64,000 nt of DNA, from contig JALIGW010000026.1 in assembly GCA_023053685.1 (NCBI GenBank), positions 1,106,501 through 1,170,500 on the forward strand, given 5' to 3'. The DNA comes from Diadophis punctatus similis (taxonomy: Eukaryota; Chordata; Lepidosauria; Squamata; Dipsadidae). The notes beneath the pieces are model-generated. The model searched no databases, had not been told where the DNA came from, and was given only the letters and a program-made list of their open reading frames with translations. Shown piece by piece: positions 40,624-51,700 of this stretch (position 1 is the first letter of the stretch; every line of letters starts with the position of its first letter). The position numbers and the translations under genes were made by a program.

Positions 40624-42099
40624 AATCAAGAGTGTCCGGCATTTCCTTTTACATCTGAGCTCTCGGCCCATTTGAAAGTCTGCAATTGTTAAAGGAAACT
40701 CGACAAAGAAAAAAGCAGAATACAAACAGTTGCAAGGAAAGGTTGGGGTGAGGCACCCCCAGAGGCCCCCACACCTCTGTTACTTGCTGCCTCCCCCTGG
40801 TGAGGTTTCCCAGATCCGTGGCCCCAGCGAGGCTCCCGACTCGGACCGGGGATACATGCCAAGCACCGGAGAATGCAAAAAAACCAAAACACCGTTCAAA
40901 TTGGGGATTAAACGTGCAAAAGCTTTAAACCGAGCACACAGGAAGAAAGAACATCTATAACTTAGAAAAGGATAATAAAATGTTTTATATCGGGGGGCAG
41001 GGGGATCCCTCTGCTGCTAGAACAGCTTCAGATCCAATCTTCATTTCTAGGATTCATGATTTCGGCTCCCCCCAAAGCAGCTTCCGAGCTCCTGCTGGTG
41101 GAACCCGATGATTCAGAAGTATTGTGAAAACCACAGGGGTTTTTTTTGCCCGAAGATCACACCAGCAGGAGTCTTCCGCCTGCCAAACATATCTGCCCCA
41201 AAAGATCTGGCAGCGTTCCACACTCCCGGAGACATTCAGTGGATTCCTCCGGGAAAGGAAAACTTTAGGAACCTCGAAAAAGCTCAGAAATTGCTGCATT
41301 TCTGTTCCCAGGCTGAAACAGATCTCCCCCAGAAAGAGCAGAATTACCCAAGCCCCGTGTGGCTTTCTTAAGAAGAAACTCGGAAGGGATAATAAAATGA
41401 TGCCTAGTGGGAGAACGGACAACAGACCGGCAAGCAAAGAAACGTTTGCGAGTCGTTCAAAATATATTCGCATTTACGGAAGGGCTCTGCAACCCGACAT
41501 CAGCCTAAAAGCGCAAGGAAAAAAATGGACTGGTCAAGCGTTGAACCGTGCGGCCTCAGGCGGCGGGACGGTGGCCGAATCTGCTCCATGCTCTGTGCTA
41601 GGTTACACTGGTTCCACATATGGCTTCCAGTTTGGGAGAAGCACCCCAAGGATCGAGCTATGGGGCGTGAAGAGATTTGACAAAGTCCGGGCTCCTCAAT
41701 CTGCAGGCAGATGCGTTTGGGGTGTGTGTGTGTGTGTGTGTGTGGTGTGTGTGCACACATGAAGACAGTGCAAGAGAAAACACAAAGGTGTGGAAAATTG
41801 GTGCATGGCCAGATAGTCAAAGCCTAAACTGTTAAAAGCAAATTCCATCTCCTTTCTTTGTGAAATTCTTAGGATCTTTCTAGGGATGGGTGGTCTCTGC
41901 CTCCCAGGCGAAAGCTTTCCTCTCCGACTGGCTCCGAGTTGGGGAATGGGCTCGGATGGATGGGCAAAGGGGGGGGAGGCTCGGCCTGCGGTCAGAAAAA
42001 CCCTTCTCTCCCCACATCACCCTCCCCCCCCACCTGGAATGTCTGAAATCGATTGAAGGCTCCGAAAAATACAGGACACAGGACGAGGGAAACAGGGTG

Positions 42100-42425
42100 A
42101 GAAAAGGGGGAAGGAAGGAGAGGGGAGATAGGAAGGAGGAAAAGGGAAAAGAAAGGAAAGGGAGGGAGGGAGGGAGGAAGATGGAGAAGGAAGGGAAGAG
42201 AAAGAGAAAAGGAAAAAAAGGAAAGGAAGGATGAAAAGGGAGGGAGGGAAGATGGAAGGAGAAGGAAGGAAGGAAAAATTAAGATGGGAAGGAAGAAAGG
42301 GAAGGAAGGAAGGGAGGAAGATGGAGAAGGAAGGAAGAGAAAGAGAAAAGGAAAAAAAGGAAGAGGAAGGATGGAAGGAAAAGGAAGGAAGGAAAAATTA
42401 AGATGGGAAGGAAAATTAAGATGGT
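42100..42425. repeat. Purine-rich minisatellite with ~130-bp duplication
   Basis: Over 300 nt almost wholly of A and G on the plus strand. The block GGAGGAAGATGGAGAAGGAA...GAGAAAGAGAAAAGGAAA and the phrase GGAAAAATTAAGATGGGAAG each occur twice, about 120-136 bp apart. May form triplex (H-DNA). Lies beside the SH3GLB2 3' end. Confidence 0.9.
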
Positions 42426-42742
42426 CTCTAAAGTGGCTAGTCCTCATGACCCACCACTACCCCCAACGGGCTGGGGGTGTCTTCCCAGCAGCTCCCAACA
42501 ATTCTCAAAGCCAACTTGGATAATTGGGAGGGGAGTCCCCGAAACCTTGGAGAACGGAAGTGATTCACCACCATCCCTTTGGGGCCTTAATCCACACATC
42601 CTAAGAACCCCAAATAATAACAATAATAATAATAAATAGAGAGAGCGAGGGATCTCAGAATGAATCATTTCAGCCTTTCCAAAAGAAGAAGAAGAAGGAT
42701 GAAGAAGAGGTGATTTGCTTGCAGAGTCCTTGCTGGGCGCGC

Positions 42743-45700
42743 TTAAGTCAGCAGTTCTAAGTAGGTGACGGGGATTTTGCCTTTCTTGTTCCCCCGCTCT
42801 CCAATCAGCCAGTCAGGGTCCATCCCTGGGAGACTGTACACAGTGATCATCTGAAAGAGAAGAGACGGAAGGGGGTCAGGCAAGGTTGGCCTAACTGGGG
42901 TTTTACTTGAAGAAAACAAACATGCTTTTTTGGGGGGGCAGATCTTCATACAGACAAAACGGCAGGTGAATTTTTTATCCAGCTTGGATTTTGGGCAGGG
43001 TTCCGAATGAAATTATTATTATTATTTACCGTATGGCCCATTCACATCACATTTCGATTACAAAGCACAAGAGAGAAAAGATATAAGATACGAAATATAT
43101 CTAAAATATTATGAACAAATTACAATTATCTATAACAGTGTTTCTCAACCTTGGCAGTTTGAAGATGTGTGGACTTCAACTCCCAGAATTCCACAGCCAG
43201 CAACGCTGGCTGGGGAATTCTGGGAGTTGAAGTCCACACCTTCAAACTGCCAAGGTTGAGAAACACTGATCTATAATATAATTTTACATTCTAAATATTC
43301 TAAAAGAATATGGGAAGCATCTGAGAGGGTATGGAATCCCTCCTTTATGGAGGCTGAAGGCCCCTTTCCCTACCTAACCATACAGGTAGTCCTCGACTTA
43401 TAACCATTTAGTGACTGTTCAAACTTATAACACCACTGCGAAAAGTGACTTGCAACCACGAGACACAACCTCACACGGCCATCGCAACTTCCCCACAATT
43501 CACTTAATTAAAACTTTGGACACTCGGCAACCGGCACGGATTTACGACGGTTGTCGCCGCCTGGAGTCACTTGACTCTCGTTTCCTCCCAGCCGGATTCC
43601 AACAAGCGGAGTCAATGGGGAAAGCCAGATTCGCTCAATGACCTCGTGATTCATTTAACAACTGCAATGATTTGCTTAAGAACCACAGCAAAGCAGGTTG
43701 TCAAATGGGTGTGCGTGATTCAATTAACCACCGCATCACTTAGCGACATGTTTTGATCCCAATTGTGGTCATAAGTCAAGGACTACCTACCCGCATAGGG
43801 GGGGAAATTGGTAGATTTCCTGATGAAACCCTGCAATTTTGCCACCCAAAAAAACCCCCTCGGCGCTAACAGCTTCTGTACCAAACCATCAAACCAAATC
43901 TTTGTGACCAGCATGGTACCAAACCATGAATCTTGGCCTGTAAATCTCAATGGGGAAGCATGGGGAAACGAGGACCACAGGACCAAACAAGCCAGAGTGT
44001 TAAGTTAACCACAACCAAGCCGGGTGCCGTGGATTTTGGCAGGGCTGCCCAGGTGCCACACATTCCCCCAGCGCCTTGCCCGAGATGGTGTGGGGTGCCA
44101 ACCTCGTCCGAGAGTAGGGAGAGCTCGCTGCTGTCGGCTGCATCGTAGTCATACAACACTCGGGCTTTCCGGGTGCCGCTGCTGGGAGGCTTCACCTCGC
44201 TGGGGTTCAGAGCTTCAACCACCGGAGCCGAATTGGGTGCTCCGGCAATCGTGGGCACCACCGGGAGGGTGGGCACGGCGGGCCCCGTGGCAGCAACCAT
44301 GGCTGTCGGGGAAGCAGCGTTGGGCGGGGGCGACGTGGACTCTGAGTTGCCCACAAAAGTCCCCGGCAACCTGGATAAGAAGAAAAGATGAATGGAAGTT
44401 GCAAGCCGGCCCTTCCGCGTTTCGACTCCTGCGGTTCAACATGCTTAACGCTTAATTACAAAACTTGCCGCCTCTTAGGTGTGAGTTGGGAGACTCACAT
44501 GCCAAATTGATCATCTGTTCACTAAATAAATAAACTTGGCTGTTTTCTGAGGATGCACAGACTCCTCTGCTAGGCAAGTTACGGGGTTCACACCGCCAGG
44601 TTAAAATTAGCCAGGTTTAGCAACTGAGTTGTGTGAACAGTGCCACTAAGCAATTACAGAATAATGGTTGGAAGGGACCTTGGAGGTCTTTCTAGTCCAA
44701 CTCCTTTCTCAGGGGGACACCCTAGACCTAGAGTGACCATTCCAGATAAATGGCTGTCTAATCTCTTCTTAAAAACCTCCAAAAACCTTTCATTAACCAG
44801 GTTTCCTCACCTGTAGTAGGTGAAAAAGAGCTACAAACACTGTAAAGTTAGTCTTAAAAATTCAAAACTGTTCTATCCACTTTTATGTCCGTACTAAAAT
44901 AAGACAATTTTTATATATTTATTTATGCAATTAATTTATATAGTTATTATGCAATAACGAAATACAACCCACGCAGCTCAAATTATAAAGCGAGACACAG
45001 GAAATGACAATTCCTGCCCGATCTAAGAAATTTGATAAATCCTAACAAAATTGCGCTCTTAATGTTAAAGAAAAACCCAAGCTTTGGGTACGATACAAAC
45101 TTGCTCGGAGGATTATAACCCTGAAATGGTTTCCGTTACAAATTAAACCACTGGGGAGGAAAAATCTGATTATTTTTTTTTACTTACATTTCTCCTCTGG
45201 AGCTGAAAGCCAGAGAGGAACAGAACAGAAGACGACAAATGAAAAAAAATAAAATCCCCTGAAATTTCAGAACTTAAATATGAACAGAACAGAGAACACA
45301 GAATAATATGGTTGGAAGGGGCCTCAGAGGTCTTCTAGTCCATCCCTCTGCTCAAGCCACAGATCCTAGACCATTCCAGACAAACGGCTGTCCAATCTCT
45401 ACTTAAACCCCCAGTCACGGAGCACCCCAACTTCCAGAGGCCATTGCACTGATTCATTGTTCTCACTGTCTTAAACTGTTGAAGACCATCAACCGTTCTG
45501 ACTACCCTCCAAAACATTTAAAGCAGTGGTTCTCAACCTTCCTAATGCCGCGACCCTTTAATACAGGTCCTCATGTTGTGATGACCCCCAACCATAAAAT
45601 AATAGAATTATTAGGAAACTCAGGGGTGGTTCTAACTTACCTCGCTGCCGGTTCGCTTCCTCCTGTACTGCGTGGCCGAGCCTCGTGGGCGCGTGTGTGC

Positions 45701-48700
45701 TTTGTGCACGTGTGCATGCGCAGTGCCAATTTTTTTAAAAAAAAATTGCAAAAAAAAAAAAAGCCAAAAACAAGATGGCGACGCATGCGCAGTGCCGGAA
45801 ATTCAGCTTCTGCGCATGCTCAGAAGTTCCCATGGTACAGATTTTTTTTTTTGCAGTAGTCTATTTGCATGTGGGTCGACCCGCCTGGAGACGGATAGAG
45901 GAGCGTTGTCTCGGTTCCTAAGACCGTCGGAAATATGTGTTTTCCGTTGGTCTTAGGCGACCCCTGCGAAAGGGTTGTTGGACCCCCAAAGGGGTCGCGA
46001 CCCACAGGTTGAGAACCGCTGGTTTAAAATTTGGCGAAATATTTTAAGTCCTGAGTCACCTGAGGGGGTGAGATCATTAAAGTGGGCTGCATCTGGCCCT
46101 ATTTGGGACCCTCCCCAAATATCCTCCCCTTAATACAGCCTGGGCAGCATTAAAAAAACCCCATTCAGCTACCTGTTCAGCTGCTTCTGGAGGTCCAACA
46201 TGTATTGGTAGCATTGCGCGAAGTACGTGGTCTGAGCTTCTGCAAACTCATGGAGGCCTCGCAGGTGGTTGACCTGAAAGAGAGAAGGAGAATCCAGCGT
46301 ATTGTCCAGGGGAAGGTTACGGCTCTCGCTGAAAACTGGAGATTAACAGCCGGTTCCAAGCAACCGGTCCTCAGTGTTTTTACAAGAGGGCACTGATGCA
46401 AACTGTGGGTTTTTTCAACCCCTTCTCAGTCGACCCCAAGGGAGGCTTCAGATGGGAACATGGGAGCAGGCAGGGCGGCTGCAGATGGACAGAGGAAGGA
46501 GGAGCAGTCCATCTTGTCTTGTTACTAACAACTGCAGTGATTCACTTAACAACCGTGCCAGGAAAGGTAGCAAAATGGGGCAAAATTCACTCGAGAAATG
46601 TCTTGCTTAGCAACAAAAATTTGAGGCTCAATTGTGGTCACAAGTCAAGGACAACCTGTACCTTATTTGGCCAAGTGTGAAGGACCACAAAACCAAGGAT
46701 TGCAAACACAAGCGCCTCCCCTTTCTGGATTGAAGCTCCTCCCCCTTCTGGGAACCTCCACCCCCCTTGCTCGCTGCTCTCTACCCATCCATCTTTTTAG
46801 TTATCATACTGATGTATTTATTCTCGTTGTGCTCCTTTGTCATTGTTTATCATTTCACTTATTTTACTGGGGTGGCCTAGAGGTGAAGACGCTCGCCTTC
46901 CACTCGGGAGGCTGAGAGTTCAATCCTAGGCAGCGACAGATGTTTCACTCTCGGGGCGCAAAGAGAAAATATCTGCTGTGAACTCCTGCATAGGCGTCAG
47001 GAAGGGCATCCAGCCAGTAAAGGCTCAGCTCCATTCAGTCGCCCCGACTCCACCCCGAAACAAGGGATTAAAGAGTCGTAAAAAAGAAAACAAAAATACT
47101 TCTGTTTACACGCCTTTTCATTTTTCTCCCTTTTTATTATTGTGACCCACCTAGGGCAGCCTTACGGCGGACAAATAAATTTAACTAATGAATTAAATAC
47201 TCACATGTGTGCTACTGATTCCTTCCAAGAGAAGCCGAGTTACTTCCGCCTGTCGGTCAAATTCCGTCTGGGCCACCCGAAGCTCGTGCTCCGCCTGCGA
47301 AACACAACGGTGGAGCTCCCTTTACCACCATGGTAAATATTCCAAATATTGTAAATATATCCATCCCCCACCCTCAGCCTGTTTACTGCATTTTATTAAC
47401 AGAGCACCATTTTTTTTAAAACATGCAATGGATTTTTATTTTTGGCTACGGACTTTGGCGGGATTGGAACGCGCTACAGGGAGTCCTCATCTTTCAACCA
47501 TTCGTTCAGCAGCCGTTCAAAGTCACAACTGAAAACGTGACTTATGAGCAGCTCATGGTTGCAAGTCGAGGTCTATCTGTATGTAAATCCGGAAATGGGG
47601 TTCATTCAGCCACCAGATTCACCGCCTAGTATGAATGCAACATCCCCAGGGTTGCCTTCCTTCCGTTCCAGGAAAAGAAAAGATGGACATTTTTGGATTT
47701 TTTTTAAAAAAAAGAGGAATACCGGAATATTGGTAGTACTTACTTTTTCCACCTCGTCACTCCAAAGCTGTGGGGAACCACAGGACAAATGGAAAAGCGA
47801 GTCAACATCAGAAGACACCAAACCGCCCACATTCTAACACGACGAAGCCGCCTCGGGGCCCACCACAACAGGGGTGACCGTGGGAATGCAGCCGGCCCGT
47901 CCCCCAGCCAGAGTGGCAGACGGCGATAGACCTCCAAATGGGGAGGGGATTCCATTTCCCCCCCCCCCTCAACCCCCCAACCCCACCCAGTCAGGTATTT
48001 GGATTAAGGTAGACCAGGGGTCTCCAAACTTCACCACTTTTAAGACTTGTGGACTTCAACTCCCAGAATCCCCCAGCCAGCCATGCAGCAATTTTGGGAG
48101 CTGGAAGTCCACAAGTCTTAAATCGGCCGAGTTTGGAGACTCCTGGCGGCTAGACAGACCCGTCCTGTCCTATGAGCCTCTTCGTTCTTCACGATGGACC
48201 ATCTAGGAGGCCCCGTCTGCTCACTTTGGCGGGATCTGGCACAAAAGCACACCCCCAAAATGCAACACGCCATGCACCGCGTGACCAGGCCTAAGCAAAG
48301 CAGCATTTCCAAGGGGAGGGAAGTGGGTGCCTTTCTTTGCCACGTCAAAAACGTTCCTCCAATGTGGGCCACGTCCCAGGGGCAGATTTGGGATGGAGAC
48401 ACACAGAAAACTAAGGGTGTAAACCGGGGGCCTCCGAACATTGCAACTTTAATACTTGTGGACTTCAACTGCTATCGTTTCGCCCTATCTAGTCCTTCTC
48501 TTTGTTAGACTAGACCAGGGGTCAGCAACCTGCGGCTCTGGAGCCGCATGTGGCTCTTTCATCCCTCTGCTGTGGCTCCCTGTCGCTGGTCGGCACCACA
48601 ATTTTGAGAGGAGTTTCCGGTTTGGGGGGGGAAGCATGGTGTGGCAGGAGGAGACTCTATGGCAAGGGGCGGGTTTTCCGGTCGGCTCCACAATTGATAG

Positions 48701-51700
48701 GGCTTTTGGTTAGGACAGGTGGAGGAAAAAGGACAACACACTAGGAGGAGACTCTATGGTGGGGGAACCGGACTTCCGTTCGGCTCCAGAATTGAACGGG
48801 GGGGGGGGACTTCCAGTTAGGACCTTTGTGGCTCTTTGAGGGTTTAAGGTTGCCGACCCCTGGAGTAGACATACCTAGCTTCCTCAATTGTTCATTGTAC
48901 GATTTAACCTCCACCTTAGCTGCTCTTCCCTGCACTCTTTCTAGGGTCTCAGCATCTTTTTGTATTGTGGTGGCCAGAACTGGACACCCTATTTGAAGTG
49001 TGGTCCCACTAGTGCAGTATAAAGTAGTACGTATTAACACTTTATACGCGGTCTTGACTCTAGCCCTCTGTTCCTGCAGCCCAGGATTGGAAAAGAAAGG
49101 CCCCCGTGGGGTGATGACGCCTGATTTAGGGGAGCGGCCAGCATGCAACGCTGAAAGAAAGTGATTCCTCTGCAAAGCCAGGGTTTCGGGGACCCCGTGC
49201 ATCGTCCCCCAATCTCCCAGAATCTGGATTGAATCTGGTTCCTTCCCAACGGGAGCATCAGCAAGGCGGAAAACGGACACGGGGAGGGGGGGTTTCGAGG
49301 TTCCGACATTTTAACGTGAGGCAGAAGCACAGCCGCAAACCCAGATGAACCGGACGAATGTCTGAAGGAGTCAGAACTGAAGAAGCTTTTTGGATGACAA
49401 GCGAAACGTCTTCAAGGAAAAACAAGGAAATTCCACTTGGAAAAAACAACGCCTTTGGGAATTTACTATTTGTGTTGGTGTTTCATGCAGAAGAACCTCA
49501 AGATTCTTGCACCCCATTTGGCTTGGGGCAAGGGAGACATTTTGGGGTGGTTCAGTCCCGGTATCAGATTAACCGGGCTTGCAAGGATCCTGGGTTCAAG
49601 GCAGGTTGAGGGGAAATTAAAACAGAAAAAGGAACATTTAAAGCATTCCAGAAATGCGGACTTAAATTCCCAGAATGCTCTGCAATATACAAAGGCAGGG
49701 CAGGGAATTCTGGGAGCAGACATGTGCCCACCTAGAGTCTCCCTTTAAACTCCCAGAATGCTCTGCGATGCCCAAGTGCAGGATGGAGAATTCCGGAAGG
49801 CGTATTTGCCCATCTCCTTCAACTCCCAGAATCCTCTACGGTGCCTAAAAAGGCAGAGCGGGGAATGCTGGGAGTTGAAACGGGGTCATTCGGAGGATGT
49901 CACAGCCAGGAAAGCTGAGCTTCGGTGCTGAAAAAAGGCATAAATCAAGTCAATAAATGAGCAAGCAGCGCCCATCTGTCAACTTGGCACTTATGCCAGG
50001 GTTTGGCTGGGGAAGGCAACCTGTTTGCAACGCCCCCTGGCTGGGGGAGACCCTCAGAAGGGGTATGACTTGATTAGTTTCCATCTGTTGCTTCTTGCCC
50101 TGCCTTCTGGTGCTTTGGAGGCTAGGTTGACCCCCTCTTCTTTGTGGCAGCCCCCCGAAATATTGGAACGCTGCTATCATGTCACCCCTAGTCTTTCGGG
50201 GATCGCTCGGCTCACGTTAAAATGCTGGGCGCAGCCAGTGCTGGGTCCGGACTGCGCGAGGAAGGGGGATCTGGGGGAGAAGGGATGTCCGAGGATAGAT
50301 TGGGAGGGGGCAAGAACCGGGACTGGTCTTACCGCGGCTGCGCTGGCGGAGAGAATGTAATTACGCGGTCTAGTCTCTTGAAAGTCAGGTACCGCCTACG
50401 GAGGGGGAATAGAAGTTCACACACAGATCATGGGTCGGGAAAAGGGGAGGGGGGGCTGGTAACTGGCGAGGAAGAGCAATCCTCTGGGTCCCCCAGGCCC
50501 GAAGGGGACGGTGAGGAGGGTCTCCCCAAACCCAAGAGTCCTCCCAATTCTCTTCCGCCTATTTCTCAGGGCTTGGAATCTTACATGGACTTCAACTCCC
50601 AGAATTCTCCAACAAACATGCTGGCTGGGGAATTCTGGGAGTTGAAGCCCCTCCCCCCAGATCTTAAAGGGGCTGAGATTGAGAGTCCTTTTTGTTCCGA
50701 GCAACAGAACAATAATGATTGATTAAACTCAACTCTCAGCGACTCTCTTTGGAGGTCAGAAACTGAAATTACGCCTCCCGCAGGCCAGGAAAGGCAGGGA
50801 GCAGCCGCGCCGCATAAATTTACACCGCCCAGCAGCTCCTGCCTTCTCCTCTTCTCGCTCTCAGGCTTGCTTGCTCACGCAGACATACAGCATTCCGAAA
50901 AACATGAGGACTAGAAACTTGGGGGGGGGAATAATGCCAAATTCCACACCAGCCATGCAGGTTTCATGCATTCGAAATCCACCCAGGCCAGCCTTATGGA
51001 GGAGGAGGAGGAGGAGGAGGAGGAGGAGGAGGAGGAGGACAAAATGTTTTGCGAGTAAAGGCTGGAGGCCGATGGGCAGGAGGAAAATAAATCCATTAAA
51101 AAAAAAAAAACCCTTGCGTGCTTGAAAATCAACCGAAATGGGTGTTGTAAAAGGGACATCGATTTCTTGCTAAATGGAAATAGCCAATGGAGTCTAAACT
51201 TTTCTAATAAGATTTCTGTAATGGTCCTGCCTTTAGAATGACTTTATTTATTTATTGGATTTCTATATAGCCCATCTCACAGATAGAGCGACTCTGGACA
51301 GCTTGCCATGGGAATACGGCTGTAAATCACTTTTTTCACTGCCGTTGAAACTTAGAACGGTCGCTAAATGAATGATTGCAAGTCAAGGACCATCTACTGT
51401 ATACCTTGACTGGTTCCTTAACCTGCCAGTGGATTCTCTAAAAAGCCGCCTGCTGGCTACTGCTAAGTGTAGCGTCCCCTCCCTGCCCGGCACTATCCCT
51501 ACCTCCGGTTCCAGGTTATAAGATCTTGTGAAATAATCCCAGTGGTTTCCCCAAAATTCCCGCGTCCAGCTGTGGGTTGCAGGCAGAGACTAAGAAACAG
51601 AGCTCGTGAGGTGGATTAAGGGTTAAGGAGAGAGGTGTGAAGGCATTACGGCCAGATCGGTCTAGTGGTGAAGACCCCAGGCTAGTAGAAAACCAGGAGA

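Larger units (their letters stand above)
39036..42742. other. Convergent 3' region of NUP188 and SH3GLB2
   Basis: Holds the NUP188 3' UTR (39036 to about 39800), a short-element copy at 39819-40478, and then the probable SH3GLB2 3' UTR on the minus strand. Also present are a (TG)n run near 41719-41752 and a purine-rich minisatellite at 42100-42425. No coding potential beyond the two genes is supported. Confidence 0.6.

Noticed and set aside
41992..42447. 151-codon minus-strand open frame rich in Phe, Leu, Pro and Ser
   Set aside because: It is the translation of the homopurine/homopyrimidine minisatellite.
46870..46940. tRNA gene
   Set aside because: A- and B-box-like motifs exist, but no cloverleaf with acceptor pairing can be drawn, and a SINE body follows directly.
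50222..50722. 166-codon plus-strand open frame
   Set aside because: It is antisense to the SH3GLB2 cassette exon and runs into a palindromic transposon copy; no domain recognisable.
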